A DNA stretch of 64,000 nucleotides from Candidatus Rifleibacterium amylolyticum (lineage in GTDB: Bacteria > Muiribacteriota > Ozemobacteria > Ozemobacterales > Ozemobacteraceae): positions 1 to 64,000 of the forward strand of contig JAACJG010000019.1 in assembly GCA_009917695.1 (NCBI GenBank), in the 5' to 3' direction. This document shows positions 33,858-43,317 of the stretch, one piece after another. The position numbers were made by a program, and so were the translations under genes. Below the pieces are notes generated by a model, which worked only from the letters and a program-made list of their open reading frames with translations, searched no databases and had not been told where the DNA came from. Each line of letters begins with the position of its first letter. Within the stretch, counting starts at the first letter, position 1.

Positions 33858-34862
33858 ATGTTACAGCCCTCACACCGCGGCATATACGAATATCTCTGGT
33901 CAGAGCACAAATACTGCGTGATCGCCATCTCGGTCAAGGCCTTTCAAGGCATGGCCGGAAAACTTGGGCGAAGACCGCAGATTCTTAGCTGGCTGCGGCG
34001 TCTGGCGCTACTTGCGAGCGAAGAACGGCCGGAACTCTATAACGCGCTGCTCAACGCCTACATGCACATAAAACCTTCTCTAAACCGGCAGCAGCGACAT
34101 GAACTGATCGAAACGCTCCTGACAGACAACAACACAGCGGCCGAACTCATTTATCAGCACGCTCTCACATATCATGAGAAGAGTCTATACGGATGCCGCC
34201 TGTTTTTCGAGAGAACACAAGCTATTTACAAATTCTGGGATGCCCAGGATCGACCGGGACTCTGGCTCTGTTTCGGGCCATTTCAGCTGCATCTGACGCC
34301 GGAACAGGTCTTCTCGCGCATTCTTGCCAGCAGCCAGATCAGCGCTGCCGAGCTCAAAGATTGCCTAAATTCTTTAAAATCAGGCATCAATAAAAGCCAG
34401 TTTCAGAGCTGGCCGGTCAAACTTCAGGAAAGCCTGCATCGCGACAACATCGTGGCAACGCCTGGATGTTCAGCCTTCCTTCATCCACGGGCCCAGCTGC
34501 TAGACTGCAGAACCAGCGATTCGCCGTTTCAGGTCGATCTTTACACGGCTACTGCGCTGGTGCTGGAAAAAATCTGGGATAATGCAGAATATGCCGATGA
34601 CGCTCTGGCTCGACTGCCACAATATCGAACCTTTAAAGAAGCTTTTACGTCGGCGTTCATCCCTGAAATAGAGTGGCAAGCGGATTTTTGCAGTGACGAG
34701 GCCTGGGATTTCATTGCCGGGCTTTTCTGGCAGCAGAAATGCGTAGAAGCAGGTCAGTCCGAAGCTATCGACGAAAACTCAACCGATGTAGGAATGCAGG
34801 CCGCTGATGAGGAAATTGACCCCGAAGAGGGTGAACATGGTGACGAGGAATCCGGCTATTGA
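33858..34862 (+). CDS. Hypothetical protein overlapping ccsA antisense
   Basis: The 334-residue product is mostly helical (LSWLRRLALLASEERPEL, HELIETLLTDNNTAAELI) with no signal peptide or membrane helix and no family I recognise. Its last 28 codons (34779-34862) lie antisense to the conserved C-terminus of CcsA, and encode a low-complexity acidic tail (ADEEIDPEEGEHGDEESGY). The tail composition follows from the opposite strand, so that part is probably not functional. The ATG at 33858 lacks a strong ribosome site. The ORF is long and its residue pattern protein-like, so it is likely real. Confidence 0.65.
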   Translation: MLQPSHRGIYEYLWSEHKYCVIAISVKAFQGMAGKLGRRPQILSWLRRLALLASEERPELYNALLNAYMHIKPSLNRQQRHELIETLLTDNNTAAELIYQHALTYHEKSLYGCRLFFERTQAIYKFWDAQDRPGLWLCFGPFQLHLTPEQVFSRILASSQISAAELKDCLNSLKSGINKSQFQSWPVKLQESLHRDNIVATPGCSAFLHPRAQLLDCRTSDSPFQVDLYTATALVLEKIWDNAEYADDALARLPQYRTFKEAFTSAFIPEIEWQADFCSDEAWDFIAGLFWQQKCVEAGQSEAIDENSTDVGMQAADEEIDPEEGEHGDEESGY

Positions 34863-35825
34863 CAGGCAGGCTGTCCAGGTGCCGTTCCAGCCACGAGCAA
34901 GCCTGACGTGCAGATAAATTGAGTAAACCAGAAAAGTTATCAGCGCCCAGGTTTCTTTGGGATCCCAGCCCCAGTAGCGGCCCCATGCCTTGTTAGCCCA
35001 GACCATGCCAAAGATAAGACCACCAACGGTAAAGAGCGGGTAACCAAGAGCGATGGCCCGATAAATCAGCTTATCGAGGCTGTCGGCATCGGGCAACCAT
35101 TTTCCGACCCCTTTATGAACGGCGCCGCGATACATCCAGGTCAGCACCATAAGCAGAATCATGGTCACGACAGAAGGAACAATAACGCCCCAGACGAGAC
35201 CGAACCAGCGTTCTTCGTAGGAAGGGTGGCGACTCAGGTGCGAGGCAAGCAGCGACATGCCGGCTATGAATGCCAGTGGCATGCCAACCACGACAAGATA
35301 GCAGGCAATTTTCTCGATAATGCCCGAAAACGCGGGTTTGTCGGGCGAGCCGGCCATGATTTTCTGAAAGCAGTAGAGGTAGCTTAGAATAAAGGCAATT
35401 GCAAACAGAGCTTCACCGACGAAGGCCAGCGAAACATGCAGATGCAGCCAGTATGACTGTAGTGCTGGTATCAGCGGCTTAACATCTGAAGAAAAGACCG
35501 ATGCAACACCGAACATAAGAATAGAAGTGACGCAGGTGCCGGCTTCGAGCATTGGCAAGGGCATTCTTGCGGTAAAAATCAGGCCGGAGAGAGCAATCAG
35601 AGTAGAAAGAGTAACGAGCGACTCGTACATGTTCGAAAGTGGCGGATGACCGGCACTGTACCAGCGCATGCCGAGAGCGACAAGAGCAGCCAGGACGCCG
35701 GCCCAGGCTACGCCTCGTGACGGCTTATACAACTTTTCCCGATTCAGGCTGATATTGGCGCTGAAACCGACAAAAGCGAGGAGATAGCAGAGCATGGAAA
35801 ATACAAACATTGGTGTTTCACTCAT
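34779..35825 (-). CDS. ccsA: Cytochrome c biogenesis protein CcsA/ResC
   Basis: A 348-residue integral membrane protein with about eight hydrophobic helices. It has the tryptophan-rich heme-handling motif WGRYWGWDPKETWALI near residue 280 and ends GVNFLISGLHSY, both typical of CcsA/ResC. With ResB it forms the system II heme exporter and lyase that attaches heme to apocytochromes c outside the membrane. The ATG at 35825 overlaps the ResB stop (ATGA); the longer frame upstream is antisense noise. No thioredoxin-like CcdA/ResA gene is near. Its 3' end overlaps the convergent 33858 gene by 84 bp. Confidence 0.95.
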   Translation of the reverse strand: MSETPMFVFSMLCYLLAFVGFSANISLNREKLYKPSRGVAWAGVLAALVALGMRWYSAGHPPLSNMYESLVTLSTLIALSGLIFTARMPLPMLEAGTCVTSILMFGVASVFSSDVKPLIPALQSYWLHLHVSLAFVGEALFAIAFILSYLYCFQKIMAGSPDKPAFSGIIEKIACYLVVVGMPLAFIAGMSLLASHLSRHPSYEERWFGLVWGVIVPSVVTMILLMVLTWMYRGAVHKGVGKWLPDADSLDKLIYRAIALGYPLFTVGGLIFGMVWANKAWGRYWGWDPKETWALITFLVYSIYLHVRLARGWNGTWTACLSIAGFLVTMFTLFGVNFLISGLHSYIG

Positions 35826-37342
35826 GTTGTGGCGGGTTCCCTGTCGCTGGCCGTCAGCTGACTGTCGAGCTGTGCCAGGTCTTCGGCAAAAGCCCGGGCC
35901 GGGCGATTGCCAGTAACCGCAATGTATGTGGTGCCGTCTGGATAGATGAGCAACCAGCATTCGCGGTAAGTTACGTAAAAGCTCATGATCATGCCAAGGG
36001 TAAAAAGAATGCAGCCCAGCCAGACCACAGGTTTTCCTGGATCGTGTGCCATCTGCATGCCGCTCTCATACTCGGCTTCGGCCCCGACAAAAGTAAATCT
36101 GAACGGCATGCTGGTAACATGACCGGCCATCGACATACGATCTTCGGGGAAAGCCCAGGCGCGGCCCGCAACATTACCACCTTCATCGTAGGCAACTATC
36201 ATCGCGGCCGGGTTGTTCAATTCATGCGACACGCTGACAAAACGTTCGTTGATAATGCGAAAATCAGGCATAAAATCGACCAGAATCAGCTCAAACGGCG
36301 CCCAGGCCGGCTTAACCGGCTCTTTGAGGGTAAACTGCATGGTCACCGGAAACACTGTCGGATCAACCGAGATGGCTGAAGTCGCAGAAGCATCGCCGAC
36401 GTAATCGACCCGCACTGTAACTTTGCGATAGAATTTGTTCCAGCTGGACTGATAAAATGTATAATCGCCGTAGCTGACAGGCTGATTGACCATGACCAGA
36501 ACCTGATCACTCTCCTGCTCGCCTTCGATGAAATTTACACGCGAGTTCCAGCTCTTGACGCCTGCGGTCTGGCCATCAGGTGACTGATAGTTTTCGACCC
36601 ACAGCTCGTTGAATCTGATTCTGAAAGCAGGGCTGGCCAGCCCTGCCTTATAGATTTCGTGCAATGATTCGATCTGCGCACGCATATCGTTAAGCCTGGG
36701 ATCTTCTGGAGAAAATGTTCTGATATTGCGGGCCATACGGGCAATTTTATCGGCATCACGAGCGGCACGAACGGCTGCGAGAGGCGGCACCGGCACCAGA
36801 TCGCCTTTTGAGCCCCTGATAACTGTTTCAACGCCAAGATACACACCGATCAGACCGCCGGCCAATATCAGCAACAGGCCGATGTGAATAAACATTCCGC
36901 CCAGCAGAGAAGATCTGCCAGAAGTTTTGAGCGCTATCTGAACGCCATTTTCATCAGTTCTGGCCTGGTCAAACCAGTTCGACCATGATTCAACAAGCTG
37001 GCCTGGCAACAGATGCCCAGCTTCATAAGCCCTGATTTCTTTGGCGCCGGCCCTTTCGATGCGTGACGAAAGTTTGCGCCATGTGCTTTTCCAACGGGTC
37101 ATTATACATGCAAGAGTAGAGATCGACAAAAGCCAGAGGCAGGTTTGGAATGGTGCACTGCGATACATGTCGTCAAATCCGAGCGACAGTATCCAGTGCC
37201 CGAGGCTGGGATATCTCCTGAGATAATCGACGGCATCGAGATTCTGGGGCACCAGGGTGCCCAATGTCGCCAGCAGAGTAAGGATGGCAATAAGTATTAC
37301 AGCTGACTTAAGAGATACAAAAATTTTATGAATTGTTCGCAT
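35822..37342 (-). CDS. resB: Cytochrome c biogenesis protein ResB
   Basis: The 506-residue protein begins MRTIHKIFVSLKSAVILIAI and continues LGTLVPQN, the classic ResB/Ccs1 N-terminus (S-L-K-x-A ... G-T-x-x-P-Q). Three N-terminal helices, a long extracytoplasmic domain and a final helix (VVWLGCILFTLGMIMSFYV) match the family. It acts with CcsA in system II cytochrome c maturation. The start ATG at 37342 is fixed by homology. A very good promoter ends only 9 nt upstream, so the mRNA is predicted to be leaderless or nearly so, and there is no ribosome site. Confidence 0.95.
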   Translation of the reverse strand: MRTIHKIFVSLKSAVILIAILTLLATLGTLVPQNLDAVDYLRRYPSLGHWILSLGFDDMYRSAPFQTCLWLLSISTLACIMTRWKSTWRKLSSRIERAGAKEIRAYEAGHLLPGQLVESWSNWFDQARTDENGVQIALKTSGRSSLLGGMFIHIGLLLILAGGLIGVYLGVETVIRGSKGDLVPVPPLAAVRAARDADKIARMARNIRTFSPEDPRLNDMRAQIESLHEIYKAGLASPAFRIRFNELWVENYQSPDGQTAGVKSWNSRVNFIEGEQESDQVLVMVNQPVSYGDYTFYQSSWNKFYRKVTVRVDYVGDASATSAISVDPTVFPVTMQFTLKEPVKPAWAPFELILVDFMPDFRIINERFVSVSHELNNPAAMIVAYDEGGNVAGRAWAFPEDRMSMAGHVTSMPFRFTFVGAEAEYESGMQMAHDPGKPVVWLGCILFTLGMIMSFYVTYRECWLLIYPDGTTYIAVTGNRPARAFAEDLAQLDSQLTASDREPATT

Positions 37343-37351
37343 GGCACGGCG

Positions 37352-37380
37352 ATTATAGGACAAATCGGTGCACAATGCAA
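37352..37380 (-). promoter_or_regulatory. Promoter of resB-ccsA, predicted leaderless transcript
   Basis: The minus strand reads TTGCAT (37380-37375), a 17-nt spacer and TATAAT (37357-37352). With the usual 6-7 nt to +1, transcription would start at about 37345, 2-4 nt before the ATG. Confidence 0.65.
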
Positions 37381-37397
37381 GCGGCCGAAAGCAACCT

Positions 37398-40391
37398 TCA
37401 GGATTTACTCCGATCGTAATCAAGAACAGCTACAGTAACGTCATCTCCCCAGGGCACGGCACCGGCGAACTTTCTGACTTCTTTATATATTGCGGCAAAA
37501 AATTCTTCGTTACTGATCTGCCAGCCAAGTTTTTTGACAAGGCGCTCAAGGCGTTCATAACCAAAAGGCTGATTCTTATCGTTCATGGCCTCGACAACAC
37601 CATCGCTGAACATGACGATACGACAACGTTCAGGTAATTGCATTTCGAGAAATTTCAATGTCTTTTTGCGCGCAGCGCCAAGCGGGTAACCTATCTGCTT
37701 GATTGCTTCGACCGTGCCGTCTTCCATGATCATGTAAGGAAATGCCTGGCCAGCATTGCAGCAGGTCAGCTTGCCGTCTTTATCAATATGCCCGCCAAAA
37801 CAGGTCATCATCTTAACTCGACGCAAATGCCCGAGCATCAGGTTGTTCATCATGGTAAAGATTTCATGAGGCATCTTTATACCCTGATCGACAATGCCTG
37901 AAAAAGCGGCACGAGCCATAGAAACGACCAGTGCTGCCGAAATAGAATGCCCGGAGACGTCGCCCATTATGAAAACCATCTCTCCCTCAGCCGGCACAAA
38001 AGCATCGTAATAATCGCCGCCGACGTCGTCGGCCGGGACGGTACGACCGGCAAACCGCGCGCCGCCAGAGCAGATGTCGGCACCAGGCAAAATGCATGTC
38101 TGCACGAAGTGTGCGACTTCAAGCTCTTTCATGCCTTCGAGAGCGCTGTTGAAAGTTTCGGCAAGCTTCTGCCACTCATCAGAGGTCTCGATAACTATCC
38201 GGTGCGAATGTTCGTGTGCTTCCATCGCACGAACACCTGTCATCACCAGCCGCGCCGGCTTGAGCACACCTCTTATCAATCTGACATAGACAAATATCAG
38301 CGCGATAATAACAACAAAGGCTGCCAGCAGCAGCCGGCTTTTAAGTTCAGCAAGCTGCTGGTCAATGGCTTCGAGCGAAACTGCCGCAAACAGAACATAC
38401 CCCTGCACTTTTTTGCCAACATAAGCACAGAGCAGATGAGGCTTGCCATTGATAAGATGCTCTTCAACATGCAGGTTTCGCGGCGGCTGCATCATGCTGA
38501 ACAATCTTGGCATGCGCATGCGCATATCGACAAAAGGAAAACTCACGCTGAATACACGCGATGATACAGCCATGAATTGAATGTCTGCCGGCCAGCGGTC
38601 TTTATTACGAAATACCTTTTCAAAATAGTTTCGCGAAAAATTGTAGTTTCCTGAAAAAATAATCAGACAATACTTCGCCCGGCCATCGACATCTTTTATC
38701 AGATCAATAAAGTTGATCGACTGATTGACGTCAAAACCAAGCTCGATAAAGTCGCCAAGATTCTGCTGTATGCGCGAAACCGAATTTTCGTCTTCAGATT
38801 CGAGAAATGAAGACATGATCATCGACGATACTTCTTCTTTGCCGGCATTGCTCGAACCCTGAAGAGTAGAATTATAGCGATTTATCAGATCTTTGCCGGT
38901 AAAACTGGTTATCGATGTATATGCTGTCTTGCCCTGTGATGGCATAAGAGTTATACACTCTTTGAGATCAAAGTTTTCAGGAGTGGTTTTCATGACATAT
39001 GCCGCTTCAAGATCGAATGGAATCCAGCCATCGGTGAATGCCTGCTGACAAACTATTTTGCGATGAGCCAAATCGTAAAAAACCAGACGTCTGACCTGCA
39101 TGCCGGCAGTGGCGTAAGGCCTGACAAATCTGCCTTCGGCATCGATAAGCAAACAGGTATCGAAAAGAAATTCGAGTTCAAGACGCACTGACTGATCGAT
39201 GAATTCCTGTAGTTTATCAGGCTTGCCGTTGATAATCTTGACAAGATCGCGGTATTTTTTGCGCACAACTCTGAATTCTTCGGCATAGTGCGAATCGAGC
39301 TGCATCAGAAGCTTTTCGAGACGGGCGGCAGTCTCGATTCGCGCTGATTCGCGGCGCGAATCAAGAAACAGGTTCCAGTAAAACCCGACGGCAACTACTG
39401 GCAGAGCCATGCTTATAAGAAAAACAAAGGTAATCATAGTGGCCAGCGACAATTTGAAACCTTCTTCGGCCTGAAAAGCCCTAAACCACAGAGGAACCCA
39501 GAAAAAAAACAAAGCCAGCGTCCAGAAAGGGATCGGCACGCTGCGGTAATTCATAACAGCGAGAAGAATGCGGCCATCTGGTTTAAATGACACCAGCACT
39601 TCGCAGCTGCCAAAAACAAGGTATTCATAACCGCTCTTAATATCCATGCTGCTTACCCGGGGAGCAATTACGTATGGATTGAGACCTTCAGGCACAAGCG
39701 AGTCTTCAGGATTGAACAGGTTGACATAGCCGAATTCCCCTGTTGATACTCCAAGGCTGGCAAAGAGGTTGCGTGCAAGAAGCCGGTCAGTGATCTTCTT
39801 TTCATGCACCAGCGCAAGCATTGCATTAACTCCGTCGGCAGGCTTTTCTGCTGACGAAAACCAGATGCCATAGGTTCTCTCACCCGCTATGGTTACTTTC
39901 TGAAGAACCCCGGGCTTGCCTTCCAGACGCGGAAATCCGACGCCGCCGTTCAGCAGTTTGATCAGGCGGTTTTTGGCTTCTCCTTCAAGGCGTGATCTGA
40001 TAAGGCCAGTATCGAAGTGTTCGAGCATGAACTTCCAGTCATCGGCGCTTTCAGGCGACACATTCAGAGGTTGCCGATTTCTGAAATACACTATTTCGCA
40101 GGAATCAGATGCCATGCCATGCCGGCTCAACCAGGCAGCGCCAGACTGAGTAGCTTCTGCGACAGTCTTTCCCTCTACTTCAGCAAAAAGCTGGTTGAAT
40201 CTGCTGTTAAAAAGCTTATCGAATCTGAATGAGGCATACATTTTTTCGAGAAAAGCCTCACGACTGCGCCGGTAATTCTGGTGTTCACGATTTTCGCAGC
40301 GCTCGTGAAAAAAGCCGATAACAATCAGGTTGAGTATTAGCGCGAGCAAGAGAACAAGCAGACGGAACGGTCTGCTGTCAGCTTTATGCAT
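37398..40391 (-). CDS. Large membrane HAMP-SpoIIE serine phosphatase
   Basis: The 997-residue protein starts at ATG 40391 (GGAG, 6 nt spacing), overlapping the upstream phosphatase by 8 nt. It has an N-terminal helix (10-28), an extracytoplasmic region, two helices near 288-305 and 317-339, a second large extracytoplasmic region, and a further helix near 690 followed by HAMP. The C-terminal SpoIIE phosphatase domain has all catalytic motifs: GGDYYDAF, MGDVSGHSISAAL, FSDGVVEAMN and WGDDVTVAV. The architecture implies that an external signal controls protein dephosphorylation. It is the last of a three-gene operon with its paralogue and a TPR protein. The resB promoter lies inside its 3' end. 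Confidence 0.85.
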   Translation of the reverse strand: MHKADSRPFRLLVLLLALILNLIVIGFFHERCENREHQNYRRSREAFLEKMYASFRFDKLFNSRFNQLFAEVEGKTVAEATQSGAAWLSRHGMASDSCEIVYFRNRQPLNVSPESADDWKFMLEHFDTGLIRSRLEGEAKNRLIKLLNGGVGFPRLEGKPGVLQKVTIAGERTYGIWFSSAEKPADGVNAMLALVHEKKITDRLLARNLFASLGVSTGEFGYVNLFNPEDSLVPEGLNPYVIAPRVSSMDIKSGYEYLVFGSCEVLVSFKPDGRILLAVMNYRSVPIPFWTLALFFFWVPLWFRAFQAEEGFKLSLATMITFVFLISMALPVVAVGFYWNLFLDSRRESARIETAARLEKLLMQLDSHYAEEFRVVRKKYRDLVKIINGKPDKLQEFIDQSVRLELEFLFDTCLLIDAEGRFVRPYATAGMQVRRLVFYDLAHRKIVCQQAFTDGWIPFDLEAAYVMKTTPENFDLKECITLMPSQGKTAYTSITSFTGKDLINRYNSTLQGSSNAGKEEVSSMIMSSFLESEDENSVSRIQQNLGDFIELGFDVNQSINFIDLIKDVDGRAKYCLIIFSGNYNFSRNYFEKVFRNKDRWPADIQFMAVSSRVFSVSFPFVDMRMRMPRLFSMMQPPRNLHVEEHLINGKPHLLCAYVGKKVQGYVLFAAVSLEAIDQQLAELKSRLLLAAFVVIIALIFVYVRLIRGVLKPARLVMTGVRAMEAHEHSHRIVIETSDEWQKLAETFNSALEGMKELEVAHFVQTCILPGADICSGGARFAGRTVPADDVGGDYYDAFVPAEGEMVFIMGDVSGHSISAALVVSMARAAFSGIVDQGIKMPHEIFTMMNNLMLGHLRRVKMMTCFGGHIDKDGKLTCCNAGQAFPYMIMEDGTVEAIKQIGYPLGAARKKTLKFLEMQLPERCRIVMFSDGVVEAMNDKNQPFGYERLERLVKKLGWQISNEEFFAAIYKEVRKFAGAVPWGDDVTVAVLDYDRSKS

Positions 40392-43278
40392 GACCTTCTC
40401 CTGATTGGTAGCGTTTGAGCACAACCACTGTCTGATCGTCATTCTGCGGGCCCCAGGCATTCGCCGAAGCTATGATCATATCAACCGCAGCAGCGGGTTC
40501 GAGAACGCCTGTTTGCGCACAGATTTTCGCAAAGTTTTCAAAGCCGAGCATTTGCCCGCTGGCGCTGGTAGTTTCGACAAGCCCGTCGGTATAAATGACA
40601 AGACTGTCGCCAGGCTCAACGATGCGACTGGCCGAGCCGACCACAGGCTTTGCCCTTACTCCCAGCGGCATGCCCGGCAGGTTCAGCATCTCGAATTCGC
40701 CAGAGGCCTTTATCATGATTGGATAAGGATGTCCGGCCGAGGCAAAGTCGAGATGCCCACTGGCGGGGGTGTAAAAACCAAGCCAGCAGGTCATATAAAG
40801 TCGTTTAGCGCCGTATTTGAAGTGGAGACGATTGATTTCCTGCAGCAACAACGCGGCAGAAGCAGCTTTTTCGGCGAGCAGCGACAACCAGACCTTGGTT
40901 GAAGCCTGCACCATCGCTGGCGCAATGCCATGACCGGTAACGTCACCAACTACAATCAGCACTCTTCCGTCTTTGAGCGTAAACCAGTCGATATGGTCGC
41001 CGCCAAGTTCTGTGGCTGTGATGCAGCGTCCATAGAGTTGCCAGTCATCGCCGCGCATTGCCTCTTCCGGCCATAATGTTTCCTGAACTGTGCGGGCGAC
41101 CTGCATTTCCTGAAAGTTTGCCAGAGTCTGATTTAAACTCGACAACATGAGCGAAAACTCTTCAACCGCAGCGCCCTCGACCCTCACCCTGAAATCTCCG
41201 TTTGCAACGGCGTTGAGGCCAGTTTTTAGATTTTCGAGCGGTTTCAAAAGAAGCATACTGGTGACTCTTGCTGATATCAAAGCCAGCAGAATAACAAGAA
41301 CCGAGAGCAGTATCATACGCCGATTCAGTTTGGAAATATTGTTTTCGATTATGTGATAAGGCTGCGCCAGCACCAGTACGTAGCCATCGAGATAATTTCC
41401 CTTTACCGCGCTCAGCAGATAGTTGCGCCCGGCGACGCTGGCAATTTCATGAGCCGGCAGGCCGCTTTTGATTACCTGGTCGGCCAGCAGCCGTAGAGTC
41501 GGTTCGCTGCCAGTAGCACGCCTGGGGAAAGATGGCCAGGATGGAACTGGATTGACTGGCATTGCAGCGAATCTTGCAAGATCATCGCCCTTAAGACGAT
41601 CGCGCAGACGACTGACCTGTAACAGATAATTTCTCTGCATACCGGCCTGAGAAAGAAAAACATACATCATGGCCCGGGCATAATTGTTATCGTCGATAAA
41701 AATATCGACATAGGTTGGTAGAACACTGTCAAGCAGGTTAAGCATACCGATCCGGCCGCAACCCAGGATAAGTCCACGAGCGAGCCAGCCACCGAAATCA
41801 GCCACAATCGACTTGATATCGGCTGATGCTGGTTTATCATGCTTTTCGACGAACTCGCCGCGAAAAGTTTCGAGCAGCATCTCGCCATAATGAATCATGG
41901 TTTCCTTTTTGCCGTCTACCTTCGCCTGCAGCCGCCCATTGATGTATGACAAATTAAAACCATCAGACACAATAAGAATTTCGCGTAAAGATTCAGAAAA
42001 AGTCAGACCCAGTCTGCCGATCTCATCGAGAGAACTGCGGAATTCTTCTGGCGGCAGCGACATGCTCTTCTGGATGGATGCCTTAAAAATGCCTTCAAGT
42101 CGGCGATATTCATAGGTCAGCCCCTCGTCAATGCGCGTCAGTTCAGCTACGCTCTGCTGTTGCAGACCATCGATAAGAACCTTCTCACGTTCTATACGAT
42201 CAGCGATACCGGTAAATATCAGCAGAATGAGTGGAATACCAGCCCCGTACAGAAACAGCGCAGCCAGTCTTCCTCGCAATCCTGGAGCTGCCTGCGAAAT
42301 TCCAAGCAGAAAGTACATCATCACAATTAAAGCAAGAAAAGCCACCAGTCTGATCGAAAATTCAAGTGCGCTATAATACGCTGCCGGCTCAACCGCATGT
42401 ACCGTTCTTGCAACGATGGTGTTACCAGAGTCGGTAAAGCTGATGATGCCCGGACAACCAGCAAACATGAACCCCTGTTCACCTGTCGGCATGGCGTTGA
42501 CCAGTGCCGTGGCCGTAGCTGAAAACCCTTTTGATGTCGGTCTGATCAGGTCTCTGGACAGTGGATCCTGCCAGCCAAAATAGTAGCTGCGACCAAATTT
42601 GGCAGTAGCGGCAACAACAGCGTCTTCCAGCATTTGATCAGGAATCAGCAGCTTTTTTCCGACAAATACAATCAGATGGCCGGAAAATTTGCCGTTGCTG
42701 TCTTTCAGCCTGAACCAGCCGCCCCAGTGCCGGTCGTGACTGGAACCAATACTGACGATTTCATCAGGTGTCCGGTTCATGATTACGTGTGCACTGCGAT
42801 AGCCAGAAAACTGAAAGATAAAACGTTCGTATTTTTGGCCGAGAGCCGGGTCTATTACTGCCTCAAGAAACTTCTGAGCCACAAATCGCGGCGGTGATGG
42901 CATGAAAGGCAAGGGAAGACATTTACCATTTTCATCATAAAGAAAAGCTTCTATCGACCCGGGATTGGCGTCAAAATTCTGTTTAAGTCTCTTATCGAAT
43001 GATGCAGACGGATAAGGCAGAGCGGCCAGACTGGAAAAAGCATGCCCGAAGCGTTTGACCGGGTCGGCCTGTGAAGCGATATCTCCGAGAATCTTCGCCA
43101 TTTCATTGCGCTCTGCCTCAATACGACGATTTAGATCTATCTCGGTAAAATACTTGTTCAAACCGGTCAGAAGAACGAAGGGAAGAAAAACAATCAGCAG
43201 GGCTTTGCCTGCTGCTTTGGCTATGGCGGCCAGAGGCTTCTGCCTCAACGACTCAGGTAATCTGGCAAACAATTGCAT
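40384..43278 (-). CDS. Large membrane HAMP-SpoIIE serine phosphatase (paralogue)
   Basis: The 964-residue protein has the same layout as its downstream neighbour: helix near 25-44, extracytoplasmic region, two helices about 310-365, a second external region, helix near 660 plus HAMP (LLLKPLENLKTGLNAVANGD), and a C-terminal phosphatase. Motifs: LGGDHIDWF, VGDVTGHGIAPAMV, DFASAGHPYP, IYTDGLVETT and NDDQTVVVL. The GGDH and DQT variants keep the metal-binding aspartates. The two genes look like a tandem duplication that has diverged strongly in the sensor part, perhaps to read two signals into one circuit. No strong ribosome site; 39 nt after the TPR gene stop. Confidence 0.85.
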   Translation of the reverse strand: MQLFARLPESLRQKPLAAIAKAAGKALLIVFLPFVLLTGLNKYFTEIDLNRRIEAERNEMAKILGDIASQADPVKRFGHAFSSLAALPYPSASFDKRLKQNFDANPGSIEAFLYDENGKCLPLPFMPSPPRFVAQKFLEAVIDPALGQKYERFIFQFSGYRSAHVIMNRTPDEIVSIGSSHDRHWGGWFRLKDSNGKFSGHLIVFVGKKLLIPDQMLEDAVVAATAKFGRSYYFGWQDPLSRDLIRPTSKGFSATATALVNAMPTGEQGFMFAGCPGIISFTDSGNTIVARTVHAVEPAAYYSALEFSIRLVAFLALIVMMYFLLGISQAAPGLRGRLAALFLYGAGIPLILLIFTGIADRIEREKVLIDGLQQQSVAELTRIDEGLTYEYRRLEGIFKASIQKSMSLPPEEFRSSLDEIGRLGLTFSESLREILIVSDGFNLSYINGRLQAKVDGKKETMIHYGEMLLETFRGEFVEKHDKPASADIKSIVADFGGWLARGLILGCGRIGMLNLLDSVLPTYVDIFIDDNNYARAMMYVFLSQAGMQRNYLLQVSRLRDRLKGDDLARFAAMPVNPVPSWPSFPRRATGSEPTLRLLADQVIKSGLPAHEIASVAGRNYLLSAVKGNYLDGYVLVLAQPYHIIENNISKLNRRMILLSVLVILLALISARVTSMLLLKPLENLKTGLNAVANGDFRVRVEGAAVEEFSLMLSSLNQTLANFQEMQVARTVQETLWPEEAMRGDDWQLYGRCITATELGGDHIDWFTLKDGRVLIVVGDVTGHGIAPAMVQASTKVWLSLLAEKAASAALLLQEINRLHFKYGAKRLYMTCWLGFYTPASGHLDFASAGHPYPIMIKASGEFEMLNLPGMPLGVRAKPVVGSASRIVEPGDSLVIYTDGLVETTSASGQMLGFENFAKICAQTGVLEPAAAVDMIIASANAWGPQNDDQTVVVLKRYQSGEGHA

Positions 43279-43317
43279 TCTGCTAGCAGTCGTATCTGAT
43301 CAGCATGCGCAGAATCA

